From: Phaseolus vulgaris
Lineage: Eukaryota > Streptophyta > Magnoliopsida > Fabales > Fabaceae
Direction of reading: 5' to 3'
DNA: 64,000 nt
Assembly: GCF_000499845.2 (NCBI RefSeq)
Contig: NC_023749.2
Coordinates: 30,396,626 to 30,460,625, forward strand
Shown: positions 22,620-33,621 of the stretch, piece by piece
Layout: each line of letters starts with the position of its first letter
How positions within the stretch are numbered: the first letter of the stretch is position 1
Made by a program: the position numbers and the translations under genes
The notes under the pieces: generated by a model
Told to the model about the DNA's origin: nothing
Seen by the model: the letters and a program-made list of their open reading frames with translations, nothing else
Database searches by the model: none

Positions 22620-23327
22620 GATGGGAGATGAATTGCTGCCAGACCCACTAACCGGTGACCTTGGATTCTCTGTCAAGTTAGCTACATATACATGGGCTGT
22701 ATTTGCAGATGTTACTGGAGTTGGGACAACATAATGCTCAAATCAAGTTCCAAACCTACAGAAGAATAATTATGGACCAAAAATATAAAGTATGATTGAA
22801 GTGCATACAAATGGCATTATTAGTGATGTGAAATAAGTGGACTAAAACAGAATCTAGTTAATACAAGGAAAAGCAAGTTATAGTACCGTACACAAATATT
22901 GTTTTAAGAAAACTTACAAAATGATGAACTCAAGACAGGGGTTGATCATCAAAGTTCCGAGCATAGTGAGGGCGAACCTGACTTGTGCTTGTTAAGGTGT
23001 CACCCTGTTGTCGCTCCATTATCATGGTTAACTTTTTCTCCATGAACTTTATTTTATCCTCCAACATTGCACACTTTCATTTGCTTGCATCACTTGTTGA
23101 TGAAGTTGTTCATTATGAGAAAAGTAATCACTAGAAGGAGCAAGTATTGAAGGTTGGGTTAGGGAAGACACTTCGTGGTGAATGTTGGAAGCCAAGTCTG
23201 CAGTGCCATAACATTGACCTCTACTCTTGCCTCCAACAACATCCTTCCAGCATTGAAGTTTTGTTGGATTGATCAGTTGGTTGTTGGAAGTTGATCCTTC
23301 AGAGTTGTCTGATTGGAGGGCTTTCAA
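22620..23327 (-). pseudogene. Transposase_24-type gene, 3' part (CACTA relic)
   Basis: The minus strand reads ..CWKDVVGGKSRGQCYG.. followed by a Gln-rich helical tail, like the end of plant Ptta/En/Spm family proteins. After a stop or intron near 22930 a further open stretch (about 22730-22620, EHYVVPTPVTSANTAH) may be the last exon. The preceding exon (about 24480-24380, GRPVQPDELFIATHTKKDG) lies across the LTR-like insertion. The protein family is a CACTA accessory factor thought to bind subterminal repeats. Confidence 0.55.
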
Positions 23328-23329
23328 CG

Positions 23330-24240
23330 CTCATGGTAGGTTTCCTAGTGATGGAGATCAAGTAGAAGAGGAAAGTGAAGCCCAAGCTCAAGAACTTCAA
23401 GGAAGGATTACAAGGAGCAAGGCTAAAGTTTTGGGTAAAGAGCATCAAATGCTTTCTCTTTTTGTAATTACCCTTGTATAAATTTGTAAATAATATAGGA
23501 GTAGCTTTTAGGAGAATGCCAAAAGAGGAAAACCAAAAGACACCTCTCATGTAAGGCATCTTAGGCACTAGTTTTAGGAAAAGGCTAGAAGTGTCTCTTC
23601 CTACTCATTTCTCTCTTATGCGCTAGATTAGAGAAAGAACTTGAAGAGTGACTCTTCCAACTCCCTTGCCTTTTATAAATAGAGGTACATGGTGCCTTGT
23701 ATCATAAGTTGAAATTGAATTTTTGAGTAAAGAAACTATACCAAATTGGTGAGAGAGTTGTGTGAGACTTGTTCTCTACTCTTCTTCCTAGTCTTATCTT
23801 GGGAGGTTCTTGGGACTCTCAAGTGGCGACATCCACTTGAAGCTTTTCAACCCTTCAAGTGGCGTGAAACACTCCAAGGATCATCAACCACGTAAGTCCA
23901 TCTCCCTTCATCTTCCATAATTACCCATTTGTTGTTTTCTTGTAGTTTTTCAATTTCAATCGGTTCAATTGTTTCCTTTTGTTGTCTCCTTTCATTTGTT
24001 GTACTTGTTCTTCACTTTGTTCAGTTATTTTCCATTATTCATACTGTTCTTGTTTCGTTTTCCATAGAAACCCATTTCTATATTGAATTCTTGAGTTTCA
24101 ATTGGTGGGTTTTATTCTTTGTTGTGTTTCAATCGGTAGTTTTAATTCTTGTTGTGTTCTTGTTTCAAATCTTGTGTTCTTTTTGTGTTCTTGATGAGTT
24201 ATTGAATGGTTTAGAATCTTGATCAAATTCTTGAAAGTGT
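23330..24240 (+). repeat. LTR-like insertion with polyprotein tail-like start
   Basis: It begins with an open stretch reading ..AQELQGRITRSKAKVLG, which resembles the extreme C-terminus of some plant Ty3/gypsy polyproteins. Non-coding sequence follows with a promoter-like CTTTTATAAATAGAGG at about 23670 and a T-rich stretch. It interrupts the CACTA relic. I could not define termini or a target duplication, so the assignment to an LTR or LTR-derived element is tentative. Confidence 0.35.
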
Positions 24241-24589
24241 CATATAATGGGTAATCCCTTAATCAACTCACATCACCTAGTTCATTGTGAAAATTGTAAG
24301 TGGGACAATAATTAATTAGAAATATAAATCATGTGTACGAAAGTAGAGTAATAACTTACGTAAGTATGTTGGCACAACTATCTACCGAAAGTCCATCCTT
24401 CTTAGTGTGTGTGGCTATGAATAATTCATCGGGTTGAACCGGCCGACCAATTTTTCGTTTCTAATATAAATGGAAAAGTTACCAACATTAGATATTATCT
24501 ACTAAATTTAGCCTTATGCAACAAAATATACTTGCTAGGCCCAATGCAATGTCGAGGTGTGATTTACGACCAGTAGAGTGCAATGCCCC

Positions 24590-25178
24590 ACCTCGAGTCT
24601 TTGGTATGCAATTATCTTTGGGAGCTACATCAACTAACAATTTTATGAAATGGTCTAAACATTTTTCAGGTGTATGCCAATTCATTCTAGCTACTAGTAG
24701 TCTGATGGCTACTGATAATTTTGACTCGGTGGCACCATCATAAATCGGTTCATTTGCAGCTGCTAGCATATCATAAAACCTTTGGGCTTCCGCATTAGGT
24801 GACTCTTCTACATATTCATCTTCGTTGTCCATGTGAACATAATGACTTGTTATGTCTGCTTCTTGCATGTATGCATCATTCACCATATTGGTCATTGAAC
24901 CAATGTTACCAACATTGTCCTCACTTGACATCTCTTCTCCATGTTGAACCCATACCGTGTAGTTAGGTTTAAAACCATATTGTAGCAAATGAGCCCTCAC
25001 ATGAGATGGTGGAAGAATTTTCTCACATAACACTTTATGCAAGGACACCTTATCCCTTCTTCCAAAGTATAAAAGTTTGATCCATTGCCTTTGAAACAAA
25101 TTCACTCACTCCAATAATGAATTGTTTGCTAAGTCTCCTTGAAGGATCAAGTCGTTCATACATCCAACTTCGATCCAT
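24590..25178 (-). pseudogene. TNP2 transposase N-terminal fragment (CACTA relic)
   Basis: It starts at ATG 25178 with MDRSWMYERLDPSRRLSKQF, the transposase-associated domain. After a frameshift near 25090 it continues as HVRAHLLQYGFKPNYTVW..HGEE. The sequence then changes abruptly, after ..VDVAPKDNCIPKT, to RGGALHSTGRKSHLDIALGL, which belongs to the second CACTA gene. The catalytic region is absent. Confidence 0.7.
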
Positions 25179-25240
25179 TTTTCTGCATGGAATATATGTA
25201 TATAGTAGTGATGAAATTATTAGCCAATATAACACTGCTC

Positions 25241-26620
25241 TATGAGTAGTGATATATAAGAATTATCAAACAAAACTATCATACCATATCACAATGGTGT
25301 GAAATCAGTTTTGACTTGTAAAGTGATTTTAAACTCAAAATATTGGTAATAAATTGGTTGTAAACTAGTTTTTTTTTTAATTGGACGGTCTTGTGAAGCC
25401 ACAGGATTTGTGTGTTTGCTTCAATAATATATTAGATGGAATAAACAAAATCTAAATACTTATCTCAATAGAAAAACTACAAAATTGACCTAAAGGGCTT
25501 ACCATTGGAGGAATCTTATAAGTGATTTTTGAAGGAGTTGAAGTCCTTATGTGTTTAAGAGAGTCGACGATCACTTCAAATTTGTACCAGCTAACCTGTA
25601 AGCATAAACAAGATTTATAAAATACATTGAAGGAGTAGAAGTCCTTATGTGTTTATGCATTCCTCTATAAAAACTAGTAGTTAGACCTGATGAACAACCA
25701 TGTGTTACTTGTACAGTAACCATGCACTTGGTTGCATGCATCAAATTATTTACCAAACATAGTAAAAGCCAAAAATTTCGGAGAAGGAACTTACTCAAAA
25801 TTGTGTAACTTCGTAAAAATGAAAAAAGGTACAAAAGAAATTTTATTCTTGCTTAGGAGCACATGTTAGGTTCAAAAGATAGACTTAAGAGACAGATAAA
25901 AGAAAAGCTAACAAGAAAAAAAAGGAGCCTCATAATTTTAAAACTCCTTCAGTGTACAAAATCTCAAGCGTGTAATAAATTTTTGCTAGTTGCTTGAAAT
26001 CTCATTGGAGCTAGTTGCCTCTCTGAGTTGCTTGAAATAAATTTTCTAATATCAGATCAAATAAAAATATTTTGATATAATGATCATAAAATATATATTT
26101 TTCATCTTCTTCAACATAATATAACTGAACTCGTGATTAAAGAGCCATAGTTTTAGTATATTAAATTTCGTAACAAATCATGAATTGCAGTAACAAACTG
26201 ACAGTAGTGAAATTGTTGAGAGACATACAGGCTTAAATAGTTGCCCTGATCTTGGTGAACAAGAATATTACTTGTTGATTCATTCTCTACAGTTATTTTT
26301 TCAACATATAAATAAGAGGGAAAAAAACGAGAAAAAAAAATAGAAAACGTGTTGTTAATTTTTTTTATACAAAGAACAGGTACAGTGAAAGATAAATTAG
26401 GAAGTATATTGCATTAATTTTTGTGAAAGAAAAAAACGAAAAAGAAAATTAAAGTATATTTTATTCTCATAATTTCCCTCACTGTTTTTCCTCCACCGAC
26501 TACTAGTTTCTGCTATCTTCACCAAACTCAAGGTTTGTACTTTTTCTTCCTTTTAAATTATTCTAATCTTACTTCTCTGAACTTTCTGTTCCTTTTTTTT
26601 TCTCCTCTTTCTTCTATTTT
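25241..26620. other. AT-rich spacer
   Basis: No gene recognised. The last three bases at 26621-26623 (ATT) are the left target duplication of the next CACTA element. Confidence 0.55.
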
Positions 26621-26623
26621 ATT

Positions 26624-27175
26624 CACTACAAAAAAATCACTTTTAGCGACCACCAAATTCGGTCGCTAAAATCACTATAATCGGTCGCTAATCATATCTG
26701 CGACCGAAACAGTCACCAAATAAAGATGGAAGCGAAAACCCTGGTCGCAAAGCCGTTAGCGACCGAATTATAAAGTGGTCGCTAATTTGCAACCGACATT
26801 TCGGTGGCTAAATCGGTCGCAGGAAATTTGGTTACCAAAATTTAGAAACTAAATTAGCAATCAAAAATTCGGTTGCCAAATTTGTTGTCGCAGATAAATT
26901 TAGTCACCAAAATTCGAAAACCAAATTAGCAACCGAAATTTCGGTGACTAAATCGGTCGCAGAAAATTTGGTCACAGAAATTCAAAACCCAAATTAGCTA
27001 CCCAAATTTCGATGGCTAAATCGGTGGCTGAATTAGAAGGTGATAGCGACCACCATTTTCGGTCGCTAAAAAGAAATCTTTTGGTGACTATTTTGGTTGC
27101 TAAATGGAGACTTCTACAGCGACAGATTTGATTTCGGTGGCTAAATAGCCACCAAATCAATTTTCGGTGGCTATT
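26624..27175. repeat. Left subterminal repeat region of CACTA 1
   Basis: Dense direct and inverted copies of TTAGCGACC, CGGTCGCTAA and CGGTGGCTAA. Such clusters are binding sites for the accessory transposition protein in known CACTA elements. Confidence 0.88.
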
Positions 27176-27367
27176 TTTATTTGTATTATTAATACCTATT
27201 TAAAATGGTATTTTGACCATTTTATAAAAAAATTCAGACCTGCATATTGAGATAATCAAAATTCAATCAAACTAAATTGTAATGAAATTCAAATACATAG
27301 TTTAAGAAGAAGTTGTGCTCAAATTAAAGGTAAATCATACTACACAACTAAAACTGTTGAATACTAG

Positions 27368-29010
27368 TTAAAATAGTCAAATCTATGATATAATTCAACA
27401 TATAACTAATCTTCTTCTGAACTGTCATCTCTACTCTGGTCTCCTTTATGATGTCCACTGGTAGTAGATCTGAAGAGCCTGATGCGGGATTATTCATTTG
27501 AATGTGTTGTAGGATGAGTTGCATCTTCTCATCTTGTTTGCGCATGCGTTCACTTTGCTCTTCATGAGTTTTCATCAATAGCTCCATCTTTTCTTCAAGT
27601 GTCCGCTCCTTGACACGTTTTGTCATAAGTTCATCATTTAGCTTTTGAATAATCTCACACATTTCTTCTATTTGATGGACTACTGGAGCTTGACTTGCAG
27701 CAGAGTGAGCACTTGTTGAACTATTAAACCTTTTGCTCAATACACCAAGACCATAGACATTCCCTTTTTTATTTCCACTTCCAACAACATCGATGTATAT
27801 TTCATTGTCATCAATAGAGGCAACATGAGAGTTTTGCGAAGATGCGCTTTCAAGCATTTGCTGTTGTTGGGCTTCTTCTCGACGTTTCTTATATTTCTCC
27901 TGAAAATGAAGTCAAATTGATTATTGCGAAGAAAACATATAGTAAAAATTAAACTATAACAAATTTTAAACATACCGCAAGGTCGCGAGTCTTGTCATTG
28001 ACCCATTGTCCAGTCTTCAATTTCTTTGTTCTCTCTACAACCTCCCAAGCAGTTGGTTGTCGTTCAAGCTCTTTAGTCTACATAAATTCAATAAAAAGAT
28101 ATCATAGATTGTATTTAAATTAAATATAGAAAGAGAAGAAATATAATAATATTACCATTTTCTCAAAGTGAGCTGCGGTAGATATGGAACCACCACAGTA
28201 GGCTGAGGCTCCCTTCTCAACAGCCCGATTCGCCTTGGCAATAGCACTCTTGTTCTGGAATCCAGGTCCTCTTATCTTGACCATGCCTAACTTTACTCAT
28301 AGCATTTTTAAAAATATGGGAGGCTTTTGTATCAAAAATGGATCTAATGAGTTGGTCTTGTTCCATATCCCACCTATACTCTTTCTGCATGTAAAATAAA
28401 TTAGAAAAAAAACATTGTAGAAAAATAAAATATCATTTTAAATGTAATCATAACTCAAATTACCTTGAACTCTCCAAACCATCTATCTCTAAGCTCAAGA
28501 CGAACCTTCTTCCAAGTGGGACTGAGTTCATCATATTTTTGCTTGATGATTCGTGAGATTACATTGGAAGGTCCATTTGCAGGTGAAAAACTATGTTCAA
28601 AATATATTGTCAAAATGATATATGAAAATTAGATCATATTTACGAATTACAATTAGATTAAAATATACTTACTCTCCTCTTTCTGCATGAAGCCAGGGTC
28701 TTTGATCAACTACATTGCCAGACTCATTGTCAAGTGTAAGAGAGTCTTGTATCGGTGAAGGTTGATTCATAGTTGGCTCTGTAGAAAAGGTAGTAGGATT
28801 TGTGTCTCCTACATGATGTTCAATATCTTGTCCGTGAAGTGTAGGAAGTGGGGTGGCTACTTCATAAATAGGATGTGTAGACTCCATAGTTGTTGGAAGA
28901 ACAAACGAAGGGGGAATGTTGGTATTGGGTAAAGATATATCATCAACACGAACACCTCGACCACCACGATTAGGTGGTCTACGACCACCACCTCTACCCC
29001 TTGGTGTCAT
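27368..29010 (-). pseudogene. Transposase_24 (Ptta/En/Spm) gene of CACTA 1
   Basis: Minus strand, start 29010 (MTPRGRGGGRRPPNRGGRG, a basic RG-rich head). Further exons are about 28590-28446 (IIKQKYDELSPTWKKV..), 28387-28160 (KEYRWDMEQDQLIRSIF.., AYCGGSISTAAHFEKM), 28075-27976 (PTAWEVVERTKKLKTGQWVNDKTRDLA) and 27899-27368 (IYIDVVGSGNKKGNVYGLG, then a heptad-rich tail). Exon borders have GT/AG sites. Within the third exon the frame shifts near 28260, so the copy may be broken unless an unseen intron explains it. Family members are thought to bind the subterminal repeats and assist TNP2. It lies downstream of TNP2 in the same orientation, as in other CACTA elements. Confidence 0.75.
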
Positions 29011-29372
29011 CTGCAAGTAAAAAATATTACATATATAAGATGTAATTAATACAATAATCAAAGTGGATCAATCAATTTTGAATAAACAAATAAAGTAATC
29101 ATGATCAAAAGACTCAAACCTGATTGTGTTTTCTACAACAAATATGTCAACCAAATATGTCAGTCATCTTCCCTGTTATTCACTACAATTATGGGAAACC
29201 ACAATAAAATTAATGTTAAACATAATTTGGACAAGGTATACAATCAATTTTAATGCATGAATTACCGAAGAGGTATCTGTGTCACTGAAATCACTCTCAA
29301 TGTTATCCTCACTTGAAATGTATTCCTCCTCGTATTGTTCATCTATGTTTGTTTCATTTAGTAATTGTATAT

Positions 29373-31241
29373 CTACTTCTTCTCCCCCCCCCCATCAACA
29401 TCAGCAAGAGAATCATGAATGAATTTTGGATCAACATGTAGCACTACTTCAAGTTGTAGAAGCTCATCATCTTGGTATGGAGTGTCATGCTCAACCTCAC
29501 TTACTGTGTTATCAATGATTCTAATACGAGCTTTTGTTTTAATTACTCCCAACCAACCTTGGTGTCCCTCTGGATATTTGGTGTAATAAACTTGCTCTGC
29601 CTGTTGGGCAAATATGAATGGATCATATGCTTTATTATATCTCCGTGATTCTTTTACTTGAACGATCTCATAGTTCTTATCTACTTTGGTTCCTATATTA
29701 GGAGTATTATCAAACCATTCACACTGGAAGAGAACTACATTCATTATTGGAAAGCCAGTATACTCCAATTGAATAATATTAGACAATATTCCATAAAAAT
29801 CTGACTCTGATTGACCATTGGTTCCTCGTACATAAACACCATAGTTAGTGGAATTCATGCCTTCACTCCAAAGAACAATGTGAAATTTGTATCCATTGAT
29901 AACATAGATAGACCATGATTGAACTTTTCTCTTAGGACCCCATGCTAAGTTAACCAATAATGGATCTTCAATATTATTTTCTGGATTTAGAACCTAAACA
30001 AAAGATTATAAATTACACAATGTCTATCTAAAAGTAAAATTTGTATAAAAGGCAAATTAAAAACATACATATTGTTTGAACCATGTAGCAAAATAGGATG
30101 AAATGTATTGGTCAATTTGAGCTTCTGAAGCAGTAGGACTAATCTCTCTTAAATATTCAACATAAATACTGCAACAAAGAAATTGATTATTCAAACCTCA
30201 TGCAACATAATTAACTTTCTTTTCAAATGAGTGAACATTGTCTTACTCAAAATATGGTTGAACCTCTTCACAGTTTTGAAGAACATACAATTGGGCAACA
30301 TCAAAGTCTTTTTGATTTAGATAATATGTCATGCATTTTCCAATTTCTCTTCCTGGATAGTTGAAAATTGAAATAGGGGGAGCACGTGAAGAACCCTCGC
30401 CTACTTCAAGATTACGAGGGATCCTAGTCCTTCTTTTTTCAACATGATCAGGATAATAAAATGAGGCAAATGTAGATGTTTCCTCCACCAAGTAAGCTTC
30501 ACAAATAGAGTCTTCCACCCTCGCTTTATTTTTTACTTTTTTTTAGGGAGTGTAAGAACCTAAAAAAGAATATGGATGTACATAATTTTAAATATTAAAT
30601 AAATAAACAACAAATATTATAATAGTGATTAGTAAATTTAAACCTCTCAAATGGATACATCCAACGATATTGGACTGGACCACCAACTTTTGCCTCGTAA
30701 GGTAGATGAATTGGAAGATGTTCCATGGAATCAAAGAAGCTTGGTGGAAATATTTGTTCCAATTTACACAATAACACAGGAATATTTTCTTCCATAACTC
30801 TTAGGTGTTCAACATTTAGTGTTGTCGAACTTAATTCTCTGAAGAAAAGACTAAGTTCAATAAGAACTTTCCAGATTGATTTTGGTAATGCGTCAAATGC
30901 AATTGGAAGCAAACGTTGCATGAACACATGACAATCATGACTTTTCATGCCATGTAATTTGCCTTGATTAAGGTCAACACATCTACCCAAATTGGAAGCA
31001 TATCCATCTGGAAGCTTCAGTTCTTTAACCCATTTACAAATAAAGACTCTTTGGGATTTCGTAAATGTATATGCTGCTTTTGGTTTGATAAGTTTGCCAC
31101 CACCAATGTCTTTCAACTCTAGCTCTTTTCGATTGCATATTTGTGCTACATCCAATCGAGCCTTGTTTGTGTCCTTAGTTTTTCCTTTGATATCCATCAC
31201 AGTGTCAAACACATTCATGAACACAATTCTCTCTGCGTGCA
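29373..31241 (-). pseudogene. TNP2 transposase of CACTA 1, C-terminal part
   Basis: It continues TNP2 on the far side of retrotransposon B. The first exon (31241 to about 30640) starts at the residue after DVMH and reads ..DIKGKTKD.. to QYRWMYPFER. Later exons are about 30560-30243 (DSICEAYLVEETSTFASFY), 30170-30069 (YVEYLREISPTASEAQIDQY) and 29995-29373, which holds the DUF4216-type region (NYGVYVRGTNGQSESDFYG). A C-rich run near 29390 closes the last frame. TNP2 is the cut-and-paste transposase; this part contributes conserved C-terminal domains (DUF4218/DUF4216). Confidence 0.82.
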
Positions 31242-32038
31242 TGTACCGCCCTGGTAGTCGGAAGTGATGACGTGGCATCCAGCTACAGTATAGGCGTGTT
31301 GACAAGGCGCCAGGTTGGCAGAAGGGAAGGAAGTCGGGGGGCTCGTGAAGTCGCCAGTTATTAAGTTGGCGTGTTCCGATCTCCAGCATACCAGAATCGG
31401 CGATCACCGGGTTAAAGATGAAGTCGCCAGATGTAAACTCAGGCGACCTAGTGATTGGAGATCGCCAGAGCAAGCACATCGCCAGAGATGAAGGTGGTGC
31501 AGATTATGAAGGCGGCCGGCGAGACCACAGGGAAGGTGTACGAAGGCACCCTAACTCGCCAGTTCCAGTAGAGATCGCGCTCCCAAGTTAGCTATGCACT
31601 GGGCAGTACCATGCATAAGTAACTTAGCAAAATGAGAGTAGAAGCAGCGCCCAAGTCAAGGAGGCTCCAGATGAAGGCACGTGTACGACTAGATGCGAGC
31701 CACGTGTCCAAGTCTGTAACTGCCAGGAGAGAGAAAGTAACCAGGTATATAAGAGTTCTCAACGAACTTTCTGAGGTACGCGCGTTCAGATTATACTCTT
31801 TACGCTTGCGAGTTATAGAGCTTACTGTGAGAGAGAATTTGCACGGTTCCTGTTCTCTTAGTATTTGGTGATTCGGTCACTGACTTGGGCGTTGGAGTGC
31901 GATCGGCCGCAGCGGCGCCGTTCTGTTCCTTTGCAGGTTCTTGAGGTGGATCTCGAAGAAGAACGGAGGTTTGAAGCGGTGCGCACGTCGATCCTTTGAC
32001 GAGGCAGTTTCCAGCGTTCCGGTCAACAGGCAGGATCA
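31242..32038 (+). repeat. 5' LTR of element B
   Basis: Starts TGTACCG, ends GGATCA. TATATAAG at 31746-31753 is a good TATA box. CACGTG occurs at about 31679 and 31701, upstream of it. The shared U5-side motif is at 31884-31900 in the variant CTTGGGCGTTGGAGTGC. Confidence 0.95.
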
Positions 32039-32040
32039 TC

Positions 32041-32058
32041 AGGCACCCACCGTGGGGC
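32041..32058 (+). promoter_or_regulatory. Primer-binding site of element B (mutated tRNA-Lys type)
   Basis: AGGCACCCACCGTGGGGC begins two bases after the LTR. Element C has TGGCGCCCACCGTGGGGC, which is complementary to the 3' end of plant tRNA-Lys(CUU), as I recall that tRNA. B differs at two positions, including the first base. Confidence 0.75.
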
Positions 32059-32448
32059 CGTGTAAAACTTGCTCCCATCCACAGCGTGAGTTCTTGAAGG
32101 TTTTCGAAGTTTTCTGCGTGGTTGTGTGCTGGTGCAACCATCGTTCGCTGTTTGCTTGAAATTTGTTCGGTGAATTCGCGTTTTATACCGTTCGTTTGGG
32201 TTTTCGATCGGTGAAGGGAGGTTTTCCTGTTGTTTACGCGTAATTTGTTCGGTGGAGTTGAGTTCTTTCGCTCGATTAGTTATCCGTGGGAAGAGCAGTG
32301 ATTTCTGGTGGAGTTGCAGGTTTCTTTGGAGGTTGCGGTGTTCTTGAATTTTCTTGCGGAGTTTCGCACAGTTTTTTCCGATTGATCGCTGAGTCAATCG
32401 TAGCTGGAGTAAGTGTTGTTCGCTGCATTCTGTGATTCGCTGAGTTTC

Positions 32449-33621
32449 ATGAGAAAAATGAGAAGCAATCGTTCAAGTCCAGTTGCGCCTGTCGCTGCTG
32501 AAGGCGCCGCTGCCATGACCATGGCGCAGATGGCAAAGATGATGCGTTCGTTGCAGACAACTGTGGAAGCCTCGCGCATAGAGCAGGCGAGAATGCATGA
32601 GGACCTGGTCGCCTCTCGCGCCAGGAATGAGGAGCTCAGCAAGGTGACTGAGGAGCTGCGTCAAGCTCTTCAGGAGCAGCAAGGGCGTTCTTCTGCTGAA
32701 GAGGTTGCGCCGTCGTCGCCACCTCGTGTTTTTCCTATGCCTTTCGCTCAGGCGATTACTGATACGCCTATTCCTACGAGCGTGGTCCCTGTCAAGGCTG
32801 TCTTCACCGGCGTGGAGGATCCAGAGGCTCATCTAACCACGTTCCATACGCAGATGATGCTGTCGGGAGGGTCAGACGCCGTGTATTGCAAGATGTTCGT
32901 GAGCACGCTCCAGGGAACGGCGTTGGAATGGTTTGTGAGCCTACCTAACGGTCACATAACCAATTTTCAGCAGTTCTCGAAGGTTTTCGTCGAGCAATAC
33001 ATCGTGAACAAGGCACCGCCCAGGGTGTCTTATGATTTGTTTGATATAAGGCAGTACCAGGGAGAGTCCCTCAGAGACTACCTGAATCGCTTTGGAGCGC
33101 AGAAGGTCAGATCGCCGGCTAAAGATGAAGAAATGCTGGTCTATGCATTCAAGAAGGGCGTGCTGCCAGGACCATTCTGCGAGGCCTTGATCAGGGCTCA
33201 CCCTGCAACGTTTGCTGAGGTCAGGCGACTTGCGGTGGCTCACATCGCCGACGAGAGTGAGGTCGCCGAGAAGAGAGGGAGCGTGGCTCCCGCTAGGCCA
33301 CGCGCCCAGACCAGGATCCAGCCGCAAAGGGTGCTGGAGACAGCGGCGGCGGCCAGGAAGGACCAGAGGACTCGCCATCCTTATGATAGGAGGAACAAGG
33401 GGAGGGGCCAGGGACGCCAGCAACCAGCACGCCGGGAATACAATCGCCCGCCTAAGCACAAGTTTGTTATGGGATTGGCGGACCTGATCGCCATTCCCAA
33501 TATATCTGCTAGGTTGAAAGCGCCTGAGAAGGTGGGCGACAAGTGCTGGGACCAAAGCCAGACGCCTGGTGTGAGTTTCACCAGGGCTTTGGCCACACTT
33601 TGGACTCGTGTTTGTCCTTAG
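32449..33621 (+). pseudogene. Element B gag, frameshifted near its end
   Basis: The start ATG 32449 (MRKMRSNRSSPVAPVAA) is chosen because it matches the start in element C at 50517. A coiled-coil-like N-terminus and a proline-rich PSSPPRVFPMPF segment are followed by the gag core (HLTTFHTQMML.. to ..YAFKKGVLPGPFCEAL). A basic linker ends in the knuckle region. Near 33541 one base is missing compared with A and C, so the frame ends at 33621 while the homologous sequence continues in the next frame. Gag would form the particle shell. Confidence 0.85.

Larger units (their letters stand above)
22610..25240 (-). mobile_element. CACTA transposon relic, internally deleted
   Basis: On the minus strand the start of a TNP2 gene (25178 to about 24590) runs directly into the 3' part of a Transposase_24-type gene (about 24590-24380, then 23327-22620). 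The middle and end of TNP2 and the beginning of the second gene are missing. A separate insertion (about 23330-24240) splits the second gene. Neither CACTA terminus was recognised. Confidence 0.65.
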
